Shown: one piece after another, positions 18,583-26,178 of the stretch
Layout: every line of letters starts with the position of its first letter
Numbering within the stretch: position 1 is the stretch's first letter
DNA from: Aridibacter famidurans
GTDB lineage: Bacteria; Acidobacteriota; Blastocatellia; Pyrinomonadales; Pyrinomonadaceae
DNA: 64,000 nucleotides
Direction: 5' to 3'
Assembly: GCA_024103495.1 (NCBI GenBank)
Contig: JAGFIQ010000138.1
Coordinates: forward strand, 1 to 64,000
Made by a program: the position numbers and the translations under genes
The notes under the pieces: model-generated
Seen by the model: only the letters and a program-made list of their open reading frames with translations
Told to the model about the DNA's origin: nothing
The model's database searches: none

Positions 18583-18868
18583 CTAGAAGGTTCTCCGTAC
18601 ACTCCTCTCCCCCTCCGTCCCCTCGTATAAAATCCGCCCAATTGTACTTCTAACCCCAATCTCCTCAATCAATTATCAAAAGAGCGAGAATTGAGACATA
18701 AAGCCGGGACAATCGGTGTAATGTGCTCAGAAGGCTTGGACTATTGATACCGCATTCATTTTGCAAGACCGGTACCCGGCGGGACGCAAGCCTTTACTCT
18801 TCCTCCGGGCGCCGATCTCCGAACTGGTCCGACGCGAATCGTCCGCAGGTCGCGTCTTGGAGAAGACA

Positions 18869-19795
18869 ATGAGAAATACCTTCATACTGCTCGCATTCAT
18901 CATTCTTACGGTTCAGGTAAACGCTCAGCTCAGAGGCCGCACGCTTCAAATAGGGGACGAGCCGGCCGTTAAGTCCTTTACGAATGAAAAGGCGGAAACC
19001 GCCACGGACTTCGTCTCTCTTAACCGACTCGGTGTCGAGACCGGCCTCGAGACCGGGAACTACACCGCCGCTCGTACATATTTTGAAAAGGCGGTCGCCG
19101 CAAACCCCGAATGCTTTGTCTGCCGCTACAACCTGGGACGGTCCCTGATCAAGCTCGAGAAGTATCCCGAGGCGATCGAGCAGTTTGAGAAGCTTGTCGA
19201 GGACGAGCCGGGCTTCGCGGACGCGTATGCCTCGATCGGCGAGGTCTACAGCCTTGCGGAGCGGCACGAGGTAAGCACGCGCTATTACAAGAAGGCGCTC
19301 GAGCTGGCGCCCGATGACGCGATCACTCTGAACAACTACGCCAACTCGCTCGACAGGCTCGGGGATTATGACGAGGCGCTCAAACTCTTCAGGAAGGCGA
19401 TCAAGCTTCAGCCGGAAATGGTCGAGGCGCATTGCTCGATGGGCGTGACGTTGTACAAGGTAGGCAAGAAGTCTGACGCGTACGAGAGCCTCAAGCGCGC
19501 CCACAAGATAAACCCGAAAGACGCGGAGACGCTGAACAACCTGGGAGTGGTCGTGGACGATATGGGCAAGAAGAAAGAGGCCTTCAGCTATTACAAGGAA
19601 GCCGTCCGCCTGAAACCGGATTTTGCTAACGCCGTTTACAACCTCGGCCTTATGCATATCGAGCGGGGAGAGCGGCGCGAGGCGACCGAGCAGTTAAAGG
19701 CACTCGAGGAACTCGACGATCAGCTTGCGAAGGAACTACGGAAGCACCTCTGGTCCAAGTGGGTCCTCGACGCGAACGAAGTGGGCAGCAACTGA
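18869..19795 (+). CDS. Secreted tetratricopeptide-repeat protein
   Basis: A 308-residue protein with a signal peptide (MRNTFILLAFIILTVQVNA) from the ATG at 18869. The frame is open to 18761 upstream, but only through a TTG and without a leader-like start. At least six canonical 34-residue TPR units follow, with recognisable helix pairs such as CRYNLGRSLIKLEKYPEAIE, AYASIGEVYSLAERHEVS, TLNNYANSLDRLGDYDEAL, AHCSMGVTLYKVGKKSDA and AVYNLGLMHIERGERREA. The product is probably periplasmic or extracellular, mediating protein contacts. It precedes the pilus operon by 717 bp; there is no evidence that it belongs to it. Confidence 0.87.
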   Translation: MRNTFILLAFIILTVQVNAQLRGRTLQIGDEPAVKSFTNEKAETATDFVSLNRLGVETGLETGNYTAARTYFEKAVAANPECFVCRYNLGRSLIKLEKYPEAIEQFEKLVEDEPGFADAYASIGEVYSLAERHEVSTRYYKKALELAPDDAITLNNYANSLDRLGDYDEALKLFRKAIKLQPEMVEAHCSMGVTLYKVGKKSDAYESLKRAHKINPKDAETLNNLGVVVDDMGKKKEAFSYYKEAVRLKPDFANAVYNLGLMHIERGERREATEQLKALEELDDQLAKELRKHLWSKWVLDANEVGSN

Positions 19796-20172
19796 GCCGT
19801 TTGGCACCGGTTCCCTCTCCTTGCCGGCGGCGTCCGTTCCTCACGGGCGAAGCCGGCGGGAGATCCTCCGCCCACGGCGGGCCGATTCCGGCTCGCCTCT
19901 TTGTTTTGAACGCGCTTCGCGCAGATGGCCGCCCTCCGGACACATTTCGGCCGCGCGAACGGATTCCCGTCACTGACATATATAAAGCTGTTCTCGCCGT
20001 TCACACCTGTTCCCGCCGGGATCTCCCAATCTGACCGCACGGGCCATCTAGGGACTTCTAATCTGACCGGATCGGCGCATCGTTAACAGCTGGCCGGCGT
20101 TCACTCTGAACGACGCTCAATTCTTTCTGAAAGGATTTCGATCAGCCTGATGTTAAACACTGTAAAAAGATG
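19796..20172. other. Gene-free gap before the pilus promoter
   Basis: No gene is supported in 19796-20172. A GC-rich inverted repeat (TTGCCGGC near 19817 with GCCGGCGGG near 19852) could form a hairpin downstream of the TPR gene. Short frames here lack ribosome sites and similarity. Confidence 0.5.
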
Positions 20173-20201
20173 TTGACATCATTTTGTCAATCGTGTAGCT
20201 T
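20173..20201 (+). promoter_or_regulatory. Candidate promoter of the pilM operon
   Basis: A perfect TTGACA (20173-20178) is followed after 17 bp by TAGCTT (20196-20201). It lies 310 bp before pilM and would produce an unusually long leader. Confidence 0.45.
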
Positions 20202-20329
20202 TGTTAAGTGACAACACGGACGTGTTGGATCCTATCGCCACCTAGCTTCAGATGAAAGCATACGTTCACATCGAACACTCAAGCCCGATAGAGCCTTCCG
20301 ATCTTCAGACATCGTTCTAAACGGGTACC

Positions 20330-20441
20330 GATCACAGAATTTTGGTCAGACACTCCGATCCGACCTATTTCGCAAATCCTGTCCCTTCCGTCAACCCGAA
20401 CCAGGTGGCACCAACCTGCAGACGGCTAAAATTCTGTGATC
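20330..20441 (+). promoter_or_regulatory. Structured leader upstream of pilM (14-bp inverted repeat)
   Basis: GATCACAGAATTTT (20330-20343) and its exact complement AAAATTCTGTGATC (20428-20441) enclose 84 bp. Just inside the right arm, CAGGT and ACCTG around GGCACCA can form a second hairpin. The pair ends about 70 bases before the pilM ATG. I see no match to a known riboswitch, including cyclic di-GMP types. It could be a closing stem of an RNA element or two operator half-sites. Confidence 0.55.
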
Positions 20442-20512
20442 GACCATTTCCAATCAACCGCTCACACCCAACACAGAGATTGACCCAGAAGCCCTAAGGA
20501 GTAACTAAAATA

Positions 20513-21574
20513 ATGCTGTTCGGTAAAAAGAAAAGCGTTGCCGGTTTGGATGTCGGCTCAAGTTCAGTAAAGGTCGTCGAGCTCGACGGCAAGATGAACA
20601 ATCTTACCCTGATCAACCTGGGGTTCGAGAATCTCCCGGACGAAACGGTCGTCGACGGCCAGATCATGGAGCTCAACGCGGTCGCGGAAACGATCCAGAT
20701 CGTCTGCAACGATAGCAGCGTCAAGGCCCCGAAGGTCGTCACCGGGGTGAGCGGACACTCGGTCATCATCAAGAACATCGTCCTTCCCGCGATGAGCAGG
20801 GAAGAACTTGAAGAGTCGATCGACTGGCACGCGGAAGAGCACATCCCCTACGACCTGTCGGAGGTCAGCCTCGACTATCACGTCACGGACGAGGACGTCG
20901 ACGCAACCAGCGTGATGATAGCCGCCTGTAAGAAGGAAAGGCTTAACAACATCAAGCAGGCAATCCAGCTCTCCGGAAAGCAGCCCATCGTCATCGACGT
21001 CGACACATTCGCTCTCCAGAACTGCTACGAGGTCAACTACCAGCCCGATCCCGACACTGTCGTCACGCTCCTGAACATCGGCGCTTCGACGATGAACGTG
21101 AACATTGTTAAAGGGAACCAATCGCTCTTCACGCGCGACATGACGATCGGCGGCAGCCAGTTCACCGACATTCTTCAGAAGAATCTTGGATTCAGCTATC
21201 AGCAGGCCGAGGCCGTCAAGCGCGGTGTTCCCGAGGCCATGGACAACGTGGACGAGACCGCTATCGAGCCTTTGATCAGCAACGTCACCGAAATGGTCGC
21301 GATGGAGATCCAGAAGACCTTCGATTTTTACCGTGCGACGAGCGACAACGACGACATAAAGGTCGAGAAGATCCTCATCTCCGGCGGCGGCTCGAAAATG
21401 GCCGGCCTCCGGGAGGAACTTGCCAAGAAGCTTGAGATCCCGGTCGAGGTTCTCGATCCGTTTCGCCAGATCAACGTGGACCCGAAGAAGTTCGATCCCG
21501 ATTACCTTAGCGAGATCATGCCCGAAATGGCGGTAGCCGTTGGGCTCGCATTGAGAGGAGTAGAAGCCAAATGA
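20513..21574 (+). CDS. pilM: Type IV pilus assembly protein PilM
   Basis: PilM is an actin-like cytoplasmic protein that binds the N-terminus of PilN and links the pilus alignment complex to the cytoplasm. The 353-residue product begins with the ATPase phosphate-1 motif VAGLDVGSSSVKVVEL. It carries VVTGVSGHSVIIKNI and LLNIGASTMNVNIV (phosphate 2), then ILISGGGSKMAGL (adenosine loop). Length and order are normal for PilM. AAGGAG lies about ten bases upstream of the ATG. The stop overlaps the pilN start as ATGA, so the two are translationally coupled. This is the first gene of pilMNOPQ. Confidence 0.95.
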   Translation: MLFGKKKSVAGLDVGSSSVKVVELDGKMNNLTLINLGFENLPDETVVDGQIMELNAVAETIQIVCNDSSVKAPKVVTGVSGHSVIIKNIVLPAMSREELEESIDWHAEEHIPYDLSEVSLDYHVTDEDVDATSVMIAACKKERLNNIKQAIQLSGKQPIVIDVDTFALQNCYEVNYQPDPDTVVTLLNIGASTMNVNIVKGNQSLFTRDMTIGGSQFTDILQKNLGFSYQQAEAVKRGVPEAMDNVDETAIEPLISNVTEMVAMEIQKTFDFYRATSDNDDIKVEKILISGGGSKMAGLREELAKKLEIPVEVLDPFRQINVDPKKFDPDYLSEIMPEMAVAVGLALRGVEAK

Positions 21575-22272
21575 TCAGATTCAATTTGCTCAATTCTGTT
21601 ACCGAAAGACAGGGCGGCGCGGTCGTAGCGGTCGAACGCAAGACCTCCAGCCCGGTCACCCGACTGCTCCTGCTTGCGATCGCCGTGTTCGCAATGACCC
21701 TCGGGGTCATCGGCTGGGACGTGATCAGCACGGTCCGTGCGAAGGCGGAAGCCGAGCGCCAGCTTGAAGAGCAGAAGCGCAAGGCCGCCGAGTTGGAAGC
21801 GGTAATGAAGGAACAGCGCGAACTGGAGGCCAAGATCAAGAACATCGATCTGAGGATCGAGGCGATCAAGAAACTCCGGAACTCGCAGGCCGGACCGAGC
21901 GCGGTGCTTGAAGCGCTTCGCGAAAGGATCAAGATGACCCCGGACATCCACCTTCAAAGCGTGGAACAGGCAGGGGATCAGCTCACGATCAAGGGAAGCT
22001 CCAAGAACGAACTCGCCATCACGCAGTTCGGCCGCAGTCTGGAGTTCTCCGGAGGCCTGTTCACAAACCTCGGGATCGAGACCCAGCGCAAGGAGATCGC
22101 GGCGAAGACCGCATCCGCGGGCGACGAGCCTCCGGCTCTTGAGGTCGTGGACTTCACCATCAGGTGCGCCTACACACCCGAAAAGGCCGGTTCTTCCGGA
22201 TCCACTCTGGAGGCCGACGCCGGCTCTCAACCCGCAGCGAACGATCAGTCCGTATCCGGACCGAAGTCCTAA
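21571..22272 (+). CDS. pilN: Type IV pilus assembly protein PilN
   Basis: An inner-membrane bitopic protein that forms the alignment complex with PilM and PilO. The N-terminus MIRFNLLNSV corresponds to the short cytoplasmic INLLP-like PilM-binding peptide of PilN. A membrane helix follows (LLLLAIAVFAMTLGVIGWDV, about 31-50), then a long Lys/Glu-rich coiled coil (about 55-110) and a small folded domain. The C-terminal tail after about residue 205 is Ser/Pro-rich. The 233-residue length is close to the family. It overlaps pilM by four bases and is followed by pilO after 67 bases. Confidence 0.9.
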   Translation: MIRFNLLNSVTERQGGAVVAVERKTSSPVTRLLLLAIAVFAMTLGVIGWDVISTVRAKAEAERQLEEQKRKAAELEAVMKEQRELEAKIKNIDLRIEAIKKLRNSQAGPSAVLEALRERIKMTPDIHLQSVEQAGDQLTIKGSSKNELAITQFGRSLEFSGGLFTNLGIETQRKEIAAKTASAGDEPPALEVVDFTIRCAYTPEKAGSSGSTLEADAGSQPAANDQSVSGPKS

Positions 22273-22339
22273 GCCGATAACAAATCAACGAGCTTGAAGC
22301 CCTTATGCGGAAAAGCCGAGAAACAAGGACGTTGAAGCG

Positions 22340-23032
22340 ATGAACAGACTCAAATCACTAACCTGGTACTGGCAACTCATACTTCTGGTCGGCATTGGAT
22401 CGCTGATCTATCTAACGGTCTGGTACTTCCTGACTGCGGGAATGCGCGAAGAGGTCGGCCAGTTGAACGATCAGGTCGCACAGCTTCAGGCCAAGAACCA
22501 GGCTGCGCAGATAGCGACCCAGAGGATAAACGAGTTCAGGTCCCTGTATGCCACCAAGGAACAGGAATACGACGAGCTCAAGGTCCTGCTGCCCGAACAG
22601 AGGGAGATCACCAACGTTCTTCAGGGTCTTCAGGACACGGCGCGCGGCTCCCGCCTCATCGTCGCAAGGTTCTCGCCCAGGGACGACACGCAACAGGACT
22701 TCATAATGGCCAAGCCCGTCGAAGTCGAGGTCGACAGTAATTTCACGAATCTTCGCGACTTCTTCGACAAGATGGCAAAGCTCCAGCGAATCGTGTCGAT
22801 AACGGACTTCAGCCTGACACAGCTGGACAAGCAGTCGCCGGCGAAGACGCTGCACGCGAAGTTCCTGCTGACAGCTTTCTACGCTTCGCCGGAAGATCTT
22901 GACAATCTTGCGAATCCGCCGCAGGTGGGTCCGGACGGCAAGCCTCTCGTTGGCCCGGACGGTAAGCCGCTTCCTGCGAAAGCTCAGCCTGCGAAGCCCG
23001 GCGCTCAGCCAGCCGCACAGCCCGCAAAATGA
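22340..23032 (+). CDS. pilO: Type IV pilus assembly protein PilO
   Basis: The PilN partner in the inner-membrane alignment complex. The 230-residue product has a membrane helix near the N-terminus (about 10-32, LILLVGIGSLIYLTVWYFL), a coiled coil (about 38-75) and a ferredoxin-like periplasmic domain with LLPEQREITNVLQGLQ and VEVDSNFTNLRDFFDKMAKL, which are characteristic of PilO. The C-terminus ends in a Pro/Gly/Lys-rich repeat (GPDGKPL twice, then AKPGAQPAAQPAK), an unstructured tail not needed for the fold. Position between pilN and pilP agrees. Confidence 0.92.
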   Translation: MNRLKSLTWYWQLILLVGIGSLIYLTVWYFLTAGMREEVGQLNDQVAQLQAKNQAAQIATQRINEFRSLYATKEQEYDELKVLLPEQREITNVLQGLQDTARGSRLIVARFSPRDDTQQDFIMAKPVEVEVDSNFTNLRDFFDKMAKLQRIVSITDFSLTQLDKQSPAKTLHAKFLLTAFYASPEDLDNLANPPQVGPDGKPLVGPDGKPLPAKAQPAKPGAQPAAQPAK

Positions 23033-23073
23033 TCATCCTTTGGTTTGCACACAACTAGAGAGTGAGAGAAACG

Positions 23074-23808
23074 ATGACTAAATCAAACACGAAACGAATT
23101 CTTACCGTGGCCTTTGCAGCCGTCGGGTTTCTGCTAGCGAGCGGCAGTTCGTACGAGGTTTCCGCACAATGCGCGGGCGATCCGTTCTGCAAGCCTGCCT
23201 ACGAAAGAAAGGCTTCAAGCAAAGGCGGTTCGTCGAGCAGTTCGAAACCCACCGGCCCGGTCGTAGTGGCTGCCCCCGCGATCGAAGCAAGGATCGAGTA
23301 CTACAAGCAGATGCGGGAAAGGGCTGCGATCAACGGACAGCCGATCCCGAAGGTCACTTCGGTGCTGCTCCTGGATGAAATGTCGGTCACCGGCATTTTC
23401 AAGACGCCTCGCGGTTACGCGGCGATGGTGGAAGCGACGCCGATCAAGCTCTCTTACACGATCTATCCCGGCGAAAAGTTCTTTGACGGTCAACTCGTGG
23501 CAGTTGAGGAGAACAAGCTCGTGTTCCGCAAGGTAACGAAGTGGAGCAACAAGAAGTTCGTCTCCTCGGTCGAGAACAAGCCCCTGCGGGAGTACTCGAT
23601 GGACCAGGAGATCCAGGGAACCGCGCCGGCCGACGAATACATTCCGAGAGCGCGTACCGCCGACAGCGGAAGCAAGGACAGCGCTCCCGACGCGATCATG
23701 TCGCCGTTGGAGGAAATGAACAATGCTCCGGCCGAGAGCGAAGAAGGATCCAAAAAGGATTCCAAGAGCTCGAAGCAGCGGTCCTCCAGCAAGAAGAAAG
23801 GGTCCTAG
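23074..23808 (+). CDS. pilP: PilP-like pilus assembly protein
   Basis: A 244-residue exported protein from the ATG at 23074, with an AGTGAGAGAA stretch as a weak ribosome site. A GTG at 23062 is possible. The signal peptide is about residues 9-32; there is no lipobox Cys at the usual place, unlike the classical PilP lipoprotein. The central part (about 95-175) has the PilP-type beta domain order, with MSVTGIFKTPRGYAAMVEA and IKLSYTIYPGEKFFDGQLV. The C-terminus is Ser/Lys-rich and disordered. Assignment rests on this weak domain likeness and on the position between pilO and pilQ. It should connect PilNO to the secretin. Confidence 0.8.
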   Translation: MTKSNTKRILTVAFAAVGFLLASGSSYEVSAQCAGDPFCKPAYERKASSKGGSSSSSKPTGPVVVAAPAIEARIEYYKQMRERAAINGQPIPKVTSVLLLDEMSVTGIFKTPRGYAAMVEATPIKLSYTIYPGEKFFDGQLVAVEENKLVFRKVTKWSNKKFVSSVENKPLREYSMDQEIQGTAPADEYIPRARTADSGSKDSAPDAIMSPLEEMNNAPAESEEGSKKDSKSSKQRSSSKKKGS

Positions 23809-23932
23809 AGCCGGAATCCGGCGATCACAAGGAACGGGCGAAATCAGGCAAGACCGCCCGTATGCCAAAGGCAAACTCGCACAATTGGATCTCTTTCACA
23901 CCGAAAGAGGCCCCTTAATGAGGTAAGAAACA

Positions 23933-25555
23933 ATGACACTTGTTCAGAAAATAGGCAAAACGGGCTCGAAGGCCATCTTTGTCCTTCTTATAGTCAGCAG
24001 CCTGATTGTGACGGCCCTCGCTCAGGACGTTGCTCCGCAGAACCAGGGAATGAAGTATGGTGAAGCGGGCTTCCAGGGTGAGGCTATCAACCTGAATGTC
24101 GTAAATGCCGACATCAGGGACATTCTTAACTACATTACCGAGCAGTACGGGATCAACTTTGTGATCGACAGATCCGTGAAGGACGTTCCGGTGACGGTAA
24201 ACGTCAGCGACGTTCCCTGGAACGTGGCTCTCGATTCGATCCTCAGAGCGCAGGAACTCGGGGTTCAGGTCAATGGCCCGATCCTCAGGATCTCCGACCA
24301 GAAGTCGCTCGCGCAGGAGAGAAAGCTCCTCGAAGAGATCAAGGAGAGCCAGCTCGACAGCGCTCCGCTGTACACGGAATTCGTACGCCTCAACTATGCA
24401 AGGGCGATCAACAGCCTTGGCAGCCAGGGCGGACGCTCGAGCGGTTATACGGGCGGCCAGACCACGGCTAACGTCGGTTCCGGTGCAGGAGTCGGCGGGA
24501 TGGCCGGTCAGGACCAGGGTGTCCTGGGTATCGTTCAGAAGCGTCTCTCGAGGCGCGGAACGGTCGAGGTCGAATCAAGGACCAATACGCTTATCATTAC
24601 GGACGTGCTTGAGAACGTTAAGGCGCTCCGCAAGCTTATCTCGTTCCTCGACCAGCCTGCTCCTCAGGTCGAGATCGAGGCCCGCATCGTTGCCGCGACC
24701 CGCAACTTCAGCCGTGATCTCGGCCTGAAGCTCTCGGGAGTCGCGATCGGCAACGGCGGCGAGACGGTGGTCGGAGCCGGAACGGACTTCGGAAACGTTG
24801 TCTCGAACACGATCATTTCACTTACCACGAGCGCGATCGGTACGACCACGATCAATGCCGAGCTCGCGGCCGGTGAGCAGAAGGGCCAGGTCAAGACGAT
24901 CGCGACCCCTCGCATCACCACACTTAACAACCGTCCGGCAGAGATCGAAAGCGGTTCGCAGATCCCTGTTACGACGATACAGCCCAACAGCTCCGACGCA
25001 GGCGTCGTTGTGACCACCGAGTACGTTCCGGTACCGCTCAGGCTTGCCGTTACGCCTCAGATCACGAACGTCGGCACGATCATTCTGAACGTCGTGGCTG
25101 AGAACAACACGGTTCCCCCGAGCTCCGGAGCCGACGGCGCACCGCCGATCAGCGTCCAGAGGATGCAAACGGAAGTCATGGTCCCGGACGGCGGCACGAC
25201 CGTCGTAGGCGGCGCGCTCTTTGATTCAGAGAGCGAGATCGTCGACCGGACGCCGGGCCTCTCGAGGATCCCGATCTTCGGAAACCTGTTCAAGAGGAAG
25301 CGGACCGCGCGTGACACGAGCGAGATCCTGTTCTTCATCACGCCCCGCATCTACAGGCCTGACTATGCTCCGCCTGCAGATGACGACGCTGAAGAAGGCG
25401 CTCTCCTGGTGCAGCCTGTCCCGCTTGGCAATCCGCCGTCGAATTCGGCTCCGGTCCAGCCGGCAACGCAGACACGGCCGACGGTCGTGATACCTGTGGA
25501 CGAACCGACGACTGCCGAACCGCAACCCGCGGCTTCTCCGAAGCCGAACAACTAA
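23933..25555 (+). CDS. pilQ: Type IV pilus secretin PilQ
   Basis: PilQ forms the outer-membrane channel for the pilus. The 540-residue protein has a signal peptide (about 10-31) and an N-domain of the secretin/STN kind (LNVVNADIRDILNYITEQYG, then VPVTVNVSDVPWNVALD). A second N-domain follows after a Gly-rich linker (about 165-190). The secretin core includes VEIEARIVAATRNFSRDLGL, IESGSQIPV and VPDGGTTVVGGALFD, and closes with TPGLSRIPIFGNLFKRK and ILFFITPRI. The tail is Pro-rich. It lacks the peptidoglycan-binding AMIN domains of longer PilQ proteins. A GAGGT site precedes the ATG. Confidence 0.95.
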   Translation: MTLVQKIGKTGSKAIFVLLIVSSLIVTALAQDVAPQNQGMKYGEAGFQGEAINLNVVNADIRDILNYITEQYGINFVIDRSVKDVPVTVNVSDVPWNVALDSILRAQELGVQVNGPILRISDQKSLAQERKLLEEIKESQLDSAPLYTEFVRLNYARAINSLGSQGGRSSGYTGGQTTANVGSGAGVGGMAGQDQGVLGIVQKRLSRRGTVEVESRTNTLIITDVLENVKALRKLISFLDQPAPQVEIEARIVAATRNFSRDLGLKLSGVAIGNGGETVVGAGTDFGNVVSNTIISLTTSAIGTTTINAELAAGEQKGQVKTIATPRITTLNNRPAEIESGSQIPVTTIQPNSSDAGVVVTTEYVPVPLRLAVTPQITNVGTIILNVVAENNTVPPSSGADGAPPISVQRMQTEVMVPDGGTTVVGGALFDSESEIVDRTPGLSRIPIFGNLFKRKRTARDTSEILFFITPRIYRPDYAPPADDDAEEGALLVQPVPLGNPPSNSAPVQPATQTRPTVVIPVDEPTTAEPQPAASPKPNN

Positions 25556-25570
25556 GGCGAAGATGAGCTG

Positions 25571-25939
25571 ATGTTCAGAAGAGTCCTGCATGAAATTCTG
25601 CAGCGCACGAACGGATGTCTCGGAGTATTGATAATTGGCTTTGACGGGATCCCCGTCGAGGAGGTCTGGTGTGAGGGCTTGCCCGACCCGGACCTGGAGA
25701 TCACGGTAGCCGAGTGCTCATCGCTTGTGGTCGCGGCCAGCCGCGCAAACAGCGGCGGCAAACTCGGAAGGCTGACCGAAATGACGATCTCCGGTGAGAG
25801 CAAAGCCTTTATCGTCCGACTGATGAGCAAGGATTATTTCATAGCGATGATCCTTACGTCGGAAGGAAGCTTCGGGAGAGGCCGGTACGAGCTTGCACGT
25901 GCTGGACTGATCTTGCAGCCTGAATTCGCACACCACTAG
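25571..25939 (+). CDS. Roadblock/LC7-domain protein
   Basis: A 122-residue single-domain protein starting 15 bases after pilQ. Its opening, LHEILQRTNGCLGVLIIGFDGIPVEEV, is the first helix and beta hairpin of a Roadblock/LC7 fold. Later segments (VAASRANSGGKLGRL and SKDYFIAMILTSEGSFGRGRYEL) give the second helix and the final strand-helix. Roadblock proteins such as MglB regulate small Ras-like GTPases that set cell polarity and position pili in myxobacteria and Thermus. No MglA-like GTPase is in the window. I infer a pilus-linked regulatory role from position. It could instead be an unrelated Roadblock protein. Confidence 0.8.
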   Translation: MFRRVLHEILQRTNGCLGVLIIGFDGIPVEEVWCEGLPDPDLEITVAECSSLVVAASRANSGGKLGRLTEMTISGESKAFIVRLMSKDYFIAMILTSEGSFGRGRYELARAGLILQPEFAHH

Positions 25940-25963
25940 AAGTCGTTTCTTACTTCTCTGAAC

Positions 25964-25990
25964 GCCCGGATCGAAAGGTCCGGGCTTTTT
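25964..25990 (+). terminator. Rho-independent terminator of the pilus operon
   Basis: GCCCGGA (25964-25970) pairs with TCCGGGC (25979-25985) around an 8-nt loop and is followed by TTTTT. It closes pilM-N-O-P-Q and the Roadblock gene. Confidence 0.85.
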
Positions 25991-26063
25991 CATGTTCGAT
26001 GGCAATTATAAGGGGCAATCGCTACCCGGAGCGCAAGCGACGGGCGTCACAAGAGCGGAGGAG

Positions 26064-26178
26064 AACAAGGATGAAGGGGGTAAAGGAGATTACGGCATCC
26101 GGGTAATCACGTTGGATGGCACTCCGGCGGGTTCGCACTCGGCAGCAGCAATCTCCTTCACCCCCTTTATCCCTGTTA
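26064..26178. repeat. Fold-back element, arms of AAGGGGGTAAAGGAGATT type
   Basis: The left arm (26064-26093) contains AGGGGGTAAAGGAGATT. The right arm (26150-26178) contains AATCTCCTTCACCCCCT, its complement with one mismatch, and then TTATCCCTGTT matching AACAAGGAT. It ends exactly at the stop of the following minus-strand gene, between two convergent transcription units. Confidence 0.7.

Noticed and set aside
20330..20441. Cyclic di-GMP riboswitch
   Set aside because: The expected conserved core was not found by eye; only an inverted repeat and one hairpin are present.
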